DNA from: Patescibacteria group bacterium
GTDB lineage: Bacteria; Patescibacteriota; Patescibacteriia; JAACEG01; JAGUWE01
Assembly (NCBI GenBank): GCA_020062525.1
Contig: JAGUWE010000023.1
Location: 1 to 9,902, forward strand
Direction of reading: 5' to 3'
Length of the DNA stretch: 9,902 nt
The notes beneath the pieces are model-generated. The model saw nothing but the letters and a program-made list of their open reading frames with translations, was not told the origin of the DNA and made no database searches. Within the stretch, counting starts at the first letter, position 1, and each line of letters opens with the position of its first letter. This document shows positions 1 through 5,572 of the stretch, piece after piece. Position numbers and translations under genes: made by a program.

Positions 1-108
1 AAAAAGGATTTGGATTTTGGATTTGGATTTGCTACAATAATTTTGAGTCTAGCAGAAGCATTAGAAGCATTCTTTTCAAGAAACAAAAATTTAGTCGGGT
101 TTCTTTGA
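1..108 (+). CDS. possible 3' end of an upstream gene
   Basis: Frame 1 is open from the window edge to a TGA at 106-108. It would encode about 35 residues including a hydrophobic, alanine- and leucine-rich stretch (ATIILSLAEALEAFF). An intrinsic terminator lies 38 bases after the stop, which fits the end of a gene. Against this, the first 30 bases are a GGATTT tandem repeat and AT-rich spacer DNA often stays open by chance; frame 3 is also open here. I do not recognise a family. This is a weak call. Confidence 0.2.
   Translation, partial: KKDLDFGFGFATIILSLAEALEAFFSRNKNLVGFL
6..71. repeat. short tandem repeats, GGATTT units and AGAAGCATT x2
   Basis: Four GGATTT-type units run from 6 to 30, one of them carrying an extra T. 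A separate 9-base word, AGAAGCATT, occurs twice in tandem at 54-62 and 63-71. These look like slippage-type low-complexity repeats. If the frame-1 reading is real they encode DLDFGFGF and EALEA-like peptide repeats. Confidence 0.6.
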
Positions 109-146
109 AGTTTGGAGACTTGAAGTTTTATTTGTTTTTAAAATTT

Positions 147-172
147 AACTGGTCGGTTTCGGTCAGTTTTTT
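147..172 (+). terminator. intrinsic terminator of an upstream transcript
   Basis: AACTG at 147-151 pairs with CAGTT at 164-168. The stem continues inward through two G-T wobbles and two C-G pairs (152-155 with 160-163) around a four-base GTTT loop. A T run fills 167-172. It lies before the aspS promoter, so it probably ends whatever is transcribed from left of the window. Confidence 0.6.
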
Positions 173-195
173 ATTCGGCATAAATTTTACAAGGG

Positions 196-224
196 TTGCC
201 AAAAAGAAAGAAATGAGATAAGAT
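196..224 (+). promoter_or_regulatory. candidate aspS promoter
   Basis: TTGCCA at 196-201 is followed after 17 bases by TAAGAT at 219-224, giving 4 of 6 matches to each sigma-70 consensus and a leader of about 33 bases. An alternative -10, TAAAAT at 247-252, has no convincing -35 but would give an almost leaderless mRNA. No Shine-Dalgarno precedes the ATG at 263, so either start is possible. Confidence 0.4.
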
Positions 225-262
225 AACCCTATAGAAATTTTAAATTTAAAATTAATTTATTT

Positions 263-2038
263 ATGCTTAGAACTCACACTTGCGGCCAGTTACGGAAAAA
301 AGATGTCGGCAAAGTGGTGACGCTTGGCGGCTGGGTGCATCGCCGGCGCGATCACGGGGGAGTGATTTTTATTGATTTGCGCGACCGTTACGGTCTGACG
401 CAGCTGACTTTTGATCCTAAAATTTCAAAAACCACTTGGCAGGAGGCGGATAAATTGCGCTCCGAATGGGTGATTAAAATTGAAGGCCGGGTAACCAAGC
501 GGCCTAAGGAAATGGTAAATAAAAAACTTCCGACCGGTGAAATTGAAATCAAAGGGGAGAAGCTGGAAATTTTGTCTCAGGCCAAAACTCCACCATTTGA
601 AATTGATGAGGAAAAAGCTCATCAAATCAATGAAAATATCCGGTTGCGCTACCGTTTTTTGGACTTGCGCCGCCGGAAACTTCAGGAAATTTTAGAAAAA
701 CGAGACAAAGTTATTCAGTATATCCGCGATTATTTTCACCAACGCGATTTTATTGAAATTCAGACCCCGATTTTAGCCAACTCTTCGCCTGAAGGAGCGC
801 GTGATTATTTGGTGCCGTCGCGACTTTATCCTGGTAAATTTTATGCTCTGCCGCAAGCGCCGCAACAATTTAAGCAACTGCTGATGGTGGCCGGTTTTGA
901 TAGGTATTTTCAAATCGCGCCTTGCTTTCGCGATGAAGATCCGCGCGCTGACCGCCATCCAGGCGATTTTTATCAACTTGATTTAGAAATGAGTTTTGTT
1001 GAGCAAGAAGATGTTTGGCAGACGATTGAGCCCTTAATGATTCAGCTTTCTCAAAAATTTAGCGATAAAAAAATTAAGAAAAAACCTTTTCCGCGTTTGA
1101 CCTGGCGCGAAGCAATGGCCAAATACGGCTCTGACAAGCCAGATCTGCGCTTTGATTTGCCAATTGAGGATATTAGTGATTTGGTTAAAAATTTTGGTTT
1201 TTCGGTTTTTACCCAAGCAATTAAAGAAGGCGGGGTTGTTCATGCCTTAAAAATTGACGGCGGCGCTAAATTTAGTCGCAGTCAAATTGACCAACTAACT
1301 GGGATTGCTCGTCAAAATAAAGCCAAGGGCTTGGCTTATATTGTGGTTAAGGAAAAAAATGAGTTTAACTCCCCAATCATTAAATTTTTAGGTGATAAGT
1401 TAACCAAAGAAATCGCGAAGTTTATTAGGGCTAAATCGGGCGACATTATCTTTTTTGGCGCTGACAAATGGCTCGTTGTTTGCAAGGCTTTGGGAGCTGT
1501 GCGCGATGAATGCGGCCGGAGTTTAGGCCTTAAAGATAATAAATTAGTTGCCTGGGCCTGGGTTTATAATTTTCCGCTTTATGAATATAATGAAGAAGAA
1601 AAAAAGATTGATTTTTCCCACAATCCTTTTTCTCTGCCCCAGGGCGGACTGCGAGCTCTGGAAAAAAAAGATCCTTTGGCAGTTTTGGCTTATCAATACG
1701 ATTTAGTTTGCAATGGTTATGAAATTTCTTCCGGCGCTATTCGCAATTATGAGCCGAAAATTATGTATAAGGCCTTTGAGATAGCCGGTTATACTAAAGA
1801 GGAAGTTGATAAAAAGTTCGGCCATATGATTCGGGCTTTTTCTTATGGCGCACCACCTCATGGCGGTTTTGCCCCAGGAATTGACCGTCTGATGATGATT
1901 CTTTTTGATTGTGATTCAATTCGCGATATCTATGCTTTCCCTAAGGATGGCCAAGCCCGCGATCTGATGCTCGAAACACCAAGCGAAGTGGAAGAAAAAC
2001 AACTTAAAGAATTAAAGATAAAGTTGGATTTGGGATGA
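263..2038 (+). CDS. aspS: aspartyl-tRNA synthetase
   Basis: This class II synthetase charges tRNA-Asp with aspartate in the cytoplasm. Its 591 residues match the usual bacterial length. Residues 1-110 form the anticodon-binding OB domain, with the hallmark WVHRRRDHGG and FIDLRDRYG stretches. Motif 2 contains FRDEDPRADRHPGDF from residue 222, and motif 3 contains GIDRLMM from residue 539. The region around 280-410 is the bacterial-type GAD insertion, which distinguishes it from archaeal AspRS. The ATG start aligns with the conserved bacterial N-terminus (MLRTHTCG) and has no Shine-Dalgarno. His31 lies at the OB-fold position where non-discriminating enzymes often carry His, so it may also charge tRNA-Asn, but this is uncertain. 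It appears monocistronic, with a promoter candidate before it and a terminator 27 bases after its TGA stop. Confidence 0.97.
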   Translation: MLRTHTCGQLRKKDVGKVVTLGGWVHRRRDHGGVIFIDLRDRYGLTQLTFDPKISKTTWQEADKLRSEWVIKIEGRVTKRPKEMVNKKLPTGEIEIKGEKLEILSQAKTPPFEIDEEKAHQINENIRLRYRFLDLRRRKLQEILEKRDKVIQYIRDYFHQRDFIEIQTPILANSSPEGARDYLVPSRLYPGKFYALPQAPQQFKQLLMVAGFDRYFQIAPCFRDEDPRADRHPGDFYQLDLEMSFVEQEDVWQTIEPLMIQLSQKFSDKKIKKKPFPRLTWREAMAKYGSDKPDLRFDLPIEDISDLVKNFGFSVFTQAIKEGGVVHALKIDGGAKFSRSQIDQLTGIARQNKAKGLAYIVVKEKNEFNSPIIKFLGDKLTKEIAKFIRAKSGDIIFFGADKWLVVCKALGAVRDECGRSLGLKDNKLVAWAWVYNFPLYEYNEEEKKIDFSHNPFSLPQGGLRALEKKDPLAVLAYQYDLVCNGYEISSGAIRNYEPKIMYKAFEIAGYTKEEVDKKFGHMIRAFSYGAPPHGGFAPGIDRLMMILFDCDSIRDIYAFPKDGQARDLMLETPSEVEEKQLKELKIKLDLG

Positions 2039-2065
2039 CATGAGGGCACCCCGCATTCTACTTGT

Positions 2066-2091
2066 AAAAAACACCCGCCAGGATGTTTTTT
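2066..2091 (+). terminator. intrinsic terminator after aspS
   Basis: AAAAAACA at 2066-2073 pairs with TGTTTTTT at 2084-2091, and an inner CC/GG pairing extends the stem around a short loop. The 3' arm supplies the T run. Its A-rich 5' arm would also let it work weakly on the opposite strand. Confidence 0.7.
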
Positions 2092-2100
2092 GATTTATGA

Positions 2101-2143
2101 CTTGACAATTTACTTGACAATTGCGTCTTGATGCTTGACAATT
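2101..2143. repeat. three direct copies of CTTGACAATT
   Basis: The 10-base word CTTGACAATT occurs exactly at 2101-2110, 2113-2122 and 2134-2143, with start spacings of 12 and 21 bases. Each copy contains a consensus TTGACA. The last is the -35 of the promoter for the next gene. The upstream pair has no good -10 at normal spacing, so the copies may be a regulator-binding array or duplicated promoter elements. The helix-turn-helix protein encoded next is one candidate ligand. Confidence 0.75.
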
Positions 2144-2163
2144 ATTTAAACAATATTTATACT
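2135..2163 (+). promoter_or_regulatory. strong sigma-70-type promoter, predicted leaderless
   Basis: TTGACA at 2135-2140, a 17-base spacer and TATACT at 2158-2163 make a near-consensus promoter. Start of transcription is expected near 2170, only about two bases before the ATG at 2172. The mRNA should therefore be leaderless or nearly so. Confidence 0.8.
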
Positions 2164-2171
2164 ACCCTTAT

Positions 2172-3203
2172 ATGGATATAAAAGAAAAAATAAAAAAATT
2201 TTTAATGGCAAAAAAACGGGCAACCGCCACGGAAATGGCCCGACATTTTGGCTTTACCCGGCAATACGCAAGCCAAATTTTGCGCCTTATGACAAATGCT
2301 AACGAAATAGTAAAATTTGGCTCAACTAGGTCGGCTTTTTATGTTTTACCAGAGTTTATTGATGAAATTGGGCCTTCGGCTATTAATAACCGATTTAAAA
2401 ATAAAAACTTGAAGGAACACGAGGTTTTTGATGATTTGATTTCTAAAATGCCTGCTTTTCGCAATGTTTTGGAAAATGTGCGCGATATAGTCCACTACGC
2501 ATTTTCGGAAATGCTCAATAATGCCATTGAGCATTCGTGTTCGAAAAACATTGAGGTTAAAATGGAAATTAGCGGGGGTAAAATCAGGTTTTTGGTGAGT
2601 GATTTTGGCATTGGCGTATTTCGCAATGTAATGAAACAGCGTCACCTTAAATCAGAATTAGAGGCGATGCAGGATTTATTAAAAGGCAAAACAACCACCG
2701 ATCCGAAAGCCCATACAGGTGAAGGTATTTTTTTCACTTCAAAAGCAGTCGACCGTTTTATTTTAGAAAGTTTTGGATATCAAATGGTTATTGATAATAT
2801 AATTCCTGATGTTTTTTTTCAAAAAAAGAAACAAACTAATCGGGGCACAAGCGTCATTTTTACCATTGCGCTCAATAGCGACCATCATCTTAATAAGATA
2901 TTTGAGAGTTTCCAGTCTCGACCGAATAGCTATGCTTTTGACAAAACAGAGATTCATGTCCGATTGTTTACTATGGGCGCCATCTATGTTTCTAGGTCGC
3001 AAGCGCGCCGCATATTAGCCGGTCTGGAGAAATTCAAAAAAATTATTCTTGATTTTAATCATGTACCAACTATAGGCCAAGCATTTGCTGATGAAATTTT
3101 TAGAGTTTTTCAATCCCGCCATCCAGATATTTCTATTAAACCAATTAATATGAACGAAACGGTAGAATTTATGATTAAACGAGCAGAGGGATTAAAAAAA
3201 TAA
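2172..3203 (+). CDS. HTH, GHKL-ATPase and DUF4325 (STAS-like) regulator
   Basis: This 343-residue protein combines three parts. Residues 1-60 resemble a winged helix-turn-helix (TATEMARHFGFTRQYASQIL). Residues about 95-235 are a GHKL ATPase fold: an N-box around 113-122 (EMLNNAIEHS), a G1 box DFGIG at 144-148, and a G2-like box HTGEG at 181-185. Residues about 257-343 resemble DUF4325, a STAS-like domain, with ILDFNHVPTIGQAFADEIF near 292-310. No histidine-kinase dimerisation or phospho-acceptor domain and no membrane segment is visible. The plan recalls anti-sigma kinase and anti-anti-sigma partners joined to a DNA-binding head, so a one-protein transcriptional switch is plausible. The target and signal are unknown. 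It is expressed from its own strong promoter, apparently leaderless. Confidence 0.8.
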   Translation: MDIKEKIKKFLMAKKRATATEMARHFGFTRQYASQILRLMTNANEIVKFGSTRSAFYVLPEFIDEIGPSAINNRFKNKNLKEHEVFDDLISKMPAFRNVLENVRDIVHYAFSEMLNNAIEHSCSKNIEVKMEISGGKIRFLVSDFGIGVFRNVMKQRHLKSELEAMQDLLKGKTTTDPKAHTGEGIFFTSKAVDRFILESFGYQMVIDNIIPDVFFQKKKQTNRGTSVIFTIALNSDHHLNKIFESFQSRPNSYAFDKTEIHVRLFTMGAIYVSRSQARRILAGLEKFKKIILDFNHVPTIGQAFADEIFRVFQSRHPDISIKPINMNETVEFMIKRAEGLKK

Positions 3204-3285
3204 TTAAATTTTTACCTCCGCTACATACAAGTACCCCCCTCTCCCTTAATTTAGTTCCAATGGTCTCCACTAGACGACCCGAGTA

Positions 3286-3313
3286 TTGACAAAAAACTCA
3301 ATTGTGCTATATT
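3286..3313 (+). promoter_or_regulatory. promoter of the leuL-leuA transcript
   Basis: A consensus TTGACA at 3286-3291 and TATATT at 3308-3313 are separated by 16 bases. A TG dinucleotide one base before the -10 (3305-3306) makes it an extended -10. Transcription should start near 3320, about four bases before the leader ATG at 3324. The preceding stretch 3204-3285 shows no gene and no clear terminator for the upstream regulator gene. Confidence 0.8.
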
Positions 3314-3323
3314 GCTATTAATT

Positions 3324-3410
3324 ATGGAAAATACGACCAAGAGACAATTAAATAATTTATTATTAAGCGGTCTTTTGCTTTTGTTGGCAAAAGAGCGGTT
3401 TTTTGTTTGA
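3324..3410 (+). CDS. leuL: leucine-rich leader peptide (attenuator)
   Basis: A 28-codon ORF starts with ATG at 3324 and stops with TGA at 3408-3410. The peptide begins MENTTKRQ and ends AKERFFV. Nine of its 28 residues are leucine: codon 9, codons 12-14 (TTA TTA TTA at 3357-3365) and codons 17-21 (CTT TTG CTT TTG TTG at 3372-3386), so 8 of 10 codons in that stretch read leucine. The Leu codons overlap the 5' strand of an RNA hairpin and the stop codon lies just past the next strand, as in classical leu, trp and his leader peptides. It has no Shine-Dalgarno, and the promoter predicts a leader of only about four bases. Its position before leuA supports a regulatory rather than a protein role. 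The gene symbol is assigned by analogy. Confidence 0.85.
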   Translation: MENTTKRQLNNLLLSGLLLLLAKERFFV

Positions 3411-3475
3411 ATTTTATGGCAGATTAATTAGCTAAATTCAAATAAAAAACGGCTCTGAGAAAAAGGCCGTTTTTT
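3365..3475 (+). promoter_or_regulatory. leucine transcription attenuator with competing hairpins
   Basis: Four RNA strands compete. Strand 1 (TCTTTTGC, 3371-3378) pairs perfectly with the start of strand 2 (GCAAAAGA, 3387-3394), with more pairs possible outward. Strand 2 (3392-3404) can instead pair with strand 3 (3444-3456), matching at 12 of 13 positions with one G-G mismatch, to form an antiterminator. Strand 3 (3444-3453) also pairs perfectly with strand 4 (3466-3475) to form the terminator. A ribosome stalled on Leu codons 12-17 would hide strand 1 and free strand 2 to capture strand 3, allowing readthrough. A ribosome reaching the stop codon would cover strand 2 and let 3:4 terminate. 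The pairings are read from the sequence; the mechanism is inferred from known attenuators. Confidence 0.85.
3444..3475 (+). terminator. attenuator terminator upstream of leuA
   Basis: AAAAAACGGC at 3444-3453 pairs perfectly with GCCGTTTTTT at 3466-3475 around a 12-base A-rich loop. The 3' arm supplies a six-T run. It ends 79 bases before the leuA ATG and shares its 5' arm with the antiterminator. Confidence 0.88.
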
Positions 3476-3506
3476 AATTTCGCACCTTGAAAATCTAAAC
3501 CAATAA

Positions 3507-3537
3507 ACCCTCACGCCATACTATTTGGTGTGCGGGT
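3507..3537 (+). promoter_or_regulatory. hairpin just upstream of the leuA ribosome binding site
   Basis: CACGCCA at 3512-3518 pairs with TGGTGTG at 3526-3532, including one G-T wobble, around a seven-base loop. After one T-C mismatch, ACCC at 3507-3510 pairs with GGGT at 3534-3537. No T run follows, so it is not a terminator. It ends three bases before the Shine-Dalgarno and may stabilise the mRNA or present the ribosome binding site. Confidence 0.5.
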
Positions 3538-3540
3538 AAA

Positions 3541-3550
3541 AGGAGGGAGG
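3541..3550 (+). promoter_or_regulatory. strong Shine-Dalgarno of leuA
   Basis: AGGAGG at 3541-3546, within AGGAGGGAGG, lies eight bases before the ATG at 3555. It fixes the leuA start and is the only clear Shine-Dalgarno in front of any gene in this window. The other starts are preceded by AT-only sequence. Confidence 0.9.
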
Positions 3551-3554
3551 AAAG

Positions 3555-5084
3555 ATGAAAAAAGTCAAAATTTTTGACACAACTTTAAGAGACGGAGAAC
3601 AAGCACCAGGTTTTTCTCTAACAGTGCCGGAAAAGATTCAGTTGGCCCATCAGCTTAAACGTTTGGGTGTTGATATAATTGAGGCTGGTTTTCCCATTGC
3701 CAGCGAAGGGGATTTTGAAGCGGTGAGCTTGATTGCCAAGGAAGCCCAAAAAGAAGCGGGCTGGCCGATTATTTGCGGCTTGGCCAGATGCCGACAGCAG
3801 GATATTGCTCGTTGTTTTGAGGCAGTGCAATTTGCCCCCAGGCATCGCATTCATATTTTCATCGCTTCATCATCAATCCATATGGAGAAAAAATTAAAAA
3901 TGGAACCGGCCAAAGTCCTTAAATTAGCTGCCGAAAGCGTTAAATACGCTAAATCCTTTTGTTGCGATGTTGAATTTTCTCCGGAAGATGCTACTCGAGC
4001 CGAAAGAGATTTTTTGGCCGAAATGGTTCGTTTGGTGATTGAAGTTGGCGCAACTACCGTTAATATTCCCGACACCGTGGGCTATAGCCATCCCGAGGAA
4101 TTCGCCGACCTTATTTCTTATCTTAAGCATAATGTGCCCAATATCGGCAAGGCAGTAACCAGCGTTCATTGCCACAACGACTTGGGATTGGCCGTGGCTA
4201 ATTCTCTGGCTGCGATTAAGGCCGGAGCCGAACAAGTTGAGGTTTGTCTTAATGGGGCAGGCGAGCGGGCTGGCAATGCGGCCCTTGAGGAAGTGGTGAT
4301 GAATCTTAAAACGAGAAAAAGTTTTTATCAGGTAGAAACGAACATTAACACGCCCGAAATCGGACCAGCTAGCCGACTTTTGACTCGCCTTACCGGCGTT
4401 GCTGTTCAACCGAACAAAGCCATTGTCGGCGCCAACGCCTTCAAGCATGAGGCCGGAGTTCATCAGCACGGGGTCATTAAAGAGCGAACAACTTATGAAA
4501 TTATGGATCCAAAAAAAATTGGTTGGGAGGGAGAATCTCTGGAAATTGGCAAACATTCGGGCTTGCATGGCATAAAAAAGAAACTTACAGAACTGGGCTT
4601 TACGCCGGATGAAAGACAAATCATTGATATTTATCAAAAGGTTATGGCACTGGCCGACAAGAAAAAAGTGATTTATGAAGAAGATTTAGTAACTTTAGCC
4701 GAAGAAACTTTTGGTAAAAACGAGGAAAAGATAAGATTGGTGGATGTCAAAATCTTAACCGGCACAAAAATTGAGCCAACAGCTATTGTTCAGCTCCAAG
4801 TTAATGGTTTGGAGTCCTTTGAGGTTATCGGTCATGGCAACGGTCCGGTTGATGCCACATTTAAGGCAGTTCAGCAAGTTATCAGAAAGTTTATTAAGAA
4901 AAAGATAGAGCTGGAAATTTACGACCTAACTAACCTGACCAAAGGGACCGACGCCTTCGCTTCGGCTTTTGTCCAGTTAAAATCTGGTAAACGCCTTGTT
5001 CGCGGCCGTTTCGTTCATACCGATGTGGTATTGGCCAGTCTCGGCGCTTATCTTCAGGCTCTAAACCGTCTTTTGCGAACCTAA
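3555..5084 (+). CDS. leuA: 2-isopropylmalate synthase
   Basis: This enzyme condenses acetyl-CoA with 2-oxoisovalerate, the committed step of leucine synthesis. The 509 residues cover a complete family member. The N-terminal TIM barrel carries FDTTLRDGEQ at 7-16 (Asp13 a metal ligand), HCHND at 205-209 and NGAGERAGN at 233-241, which together supply the metal-binding His205, His207 and Asn241. The linker includes ANAFKHEAGVHQHG. Residues about 370-509 match the LeuA regulatory/dimerisation domain that binds leucine for feedback inhibition. Related homocitrate and citramalate synthases share the barrel, but the leucine-rich leader peptide upstream independently favours leucine synthesis. No other leu or ilv gene is in view, and a strong terminator closes the transcript, so it appears monocistronic. 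Horizontal acquisition is possible given its distinctive leader and ribosome binding site. Confidence 0.95.
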   Translation: MKKVKIFDTTLRDGEQAPGFSLTVPEKIQLAHQLKRLGVDIIEAGFPIASEGDFEAVSLIAKEAQKEAGWPIICGLARCRQQDIARCFEAVQFAPRHRIHIFIASSSIHMEKKLKMEPAKVLKLAAESVKYAKSFCCDVEFSPEDATRAERDFLAEMVRLVIEVGATTVNIPDTVGYSHPEEFADLISYLKHNVPNIGKAVTSVHCHNDLGLAVANSLAAIKAGAEQVEVCLNGAGERAGNAALEEVVMNLKTRKSFYQVETNINTPEIGPASRLLTRLTGVAVQPNKAIVGANAFKHEAGVHQHGVIKERTTYEIMDPKKIGWEGESLEIGKHSGLHGIKKKLTELGFTPDERQIIDIYQKVMALADKKKVIYEEDLVTLAEETFGKNEEKIRLVDVKILTGTKIEPTAIVQLQVNGLESFEVIGHGNGPVDATFKAVQQVIRKFIKKKIELEIYDLTNLTKGTDAFASAFVQLKSGKRLVRGRFVHTDVVLASLGAYLQALNRLLRT

Positions 5085-5091
5085 CGAATTT

Positions 5092-5122
5092 ATACCCAGA
5101 CAATTTGTCTGGGTATTTTTTT
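5092..5122 (+). terminator. intrinsic terminator after leuA
   Basis: A perfect 11-base-pair stem (ATACCCAGACA at 5092-5102 with TGTCTGGGTAT at 5106-5116) encloses a three-base ATT loop and runs into seven Ts at 5116-5122. It starts eight bases after the leuA stop. It is the clearest terminator in the window. Confidence 0.95.
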
Positions 5123-5150
5123 CTCTTTTGTTTCTTTTTTTTCTATTTTA

Positions 5151-5159
5151 TGATAAAAT
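5151..5159 (+). promoter_or_regulatory. extended -10 promoter candidate for the 5203 gene
   Basis: TGATAAAAT at 5151-5159 is an extended -10 with 5 of 6 matches to TATAAT. The -35 region is T-rich but has no good TTGACA. Transcription would begin near 5166, leaving a leader of about 37 bases. It follows the leuA terminator, so a fresh start is needed here. Confidence 0.45.
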
Positions 5160-5202
5160 AAAATCAAGTCGAGATTATTATTGTTCGAAAAATAAATAAT
5201 TT

Positions 5203-5505
5203 ATGAAAATAAGCCGGCTTCAGCGTTACATTCTGCTTAACTGCTATTTGGCTAAAAGGGACAGGCTTCTAAAGAAAAAACTTTTCTCTTTTTATGGAAA
5301 AGCGGTCAAGAAACCCAAAGCCAAGGATATTAACGATATTATTACCAGAAGTATTAACCTTTTAATCAAAAAAGATTTGACTGTCGGTTTTGGCTCAAAA
5401 ACCAGCCAGAAATGGTATATTAGAGAAATTAAATTGACACCGGCCGGCAGAAAATTAGCCAAGAAATTTTTAGGCGAACAAAGAAAATTACCGTTTAAAA
5501 AATAA
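5203..5505 (+). CDS. small basic winged-helix-like protein
   Basis: I cannot assign a function to this 100-residue, strongly basic protein. The C-terminal half has the pattern of a winged-helix domain: an amphipathic helix (ITRSINLLIKKDL, about 46-58), a wing-like segment (TVGFGSKTSQKWYIREIKL), then LTPAGRKLAKKFLG, which resembles the last helix of MarR/PadR-like folds. The N-terminal half (RLQRYILLNCYLAKRDRLLKKKL) is helical and basic. There is no signal peptide or membrane segment. It may bind DNA or RNA. It lies 67 bases before a YbaK-type gene with no terminator between, so the two may be co-transcribed. There is no Shine-Dalgarno before the ATG. Confidence 0.6.
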   Translation: MKISRLQRYILLNCYLAKRDRLLKKKLFSFYGKAVKKPKAKDINDIITRSINLLIKKDLTVGFGSKTSQKWYIREIKLTPAGRKLAKKFLGEQRKLPFKK

Positions 5506-5532
5506 TACTTACTTTATAAAAAGGTCGAATAC

Positions 5533-5560
5533 ATTTAGTATTTAGTATTTAGTAATTAGT
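5533..5560. repeat. 7-base tandem repeat ATTTAGT
   Basis: ATTTAGT is repeated three times in tandem (5533-5553), followed by a variant AATTAGT (5554-5560) and a partial unit. It lies 12 bases before the ATG at 5573, inside the presumed leader of the next gene. Confidence 0.8.
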
Positions 5561-5572
5561 AATTTTTATCTT

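Noticed and set aside
3..222. Frame-3 open stretch running from the window edge to 222
   Set aside because: It crosses an intrinsic terminator and the aspS promoter region, and reads as low-complexity aromatic-rich sequence typical of non-coding AT-rich DNA.
3204..3285. Possible terminator or operator after the HTH-ATPase gene
   Set aside because: Only an AT-only weak hairpin near the stop and a four-base-pair GTCT/AGAC inverted repeat are visible; neither is convincing.
3417..3428. ATG shortly after the leader peptide stop
   Set aside because: It is followed by a stop after three codons; no function is indicated.
3320..3555. T-box or other riboswitch in the leuA leader
   Set aside because: No T-box sequence or specifier-loop architecture is seen, and the leucine-rich ORF with 1:2/2:3/3:4 pairing explains the leader better.
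3924..4637. Long antisense ORF (237 codons) within leuA
   Set aside because: It lies opposite a well-supported leuA frame, has no family resemblance or start signals, and is a shadow of the coding strand.
5533..5560. Tandem ATTTAGT repeat considered as a CRISPR-like array or operator
   Set aside because: Units are 7 bases with no spacers; a slippage repeat is the simplest explanation, so it is kept only as a repeat.
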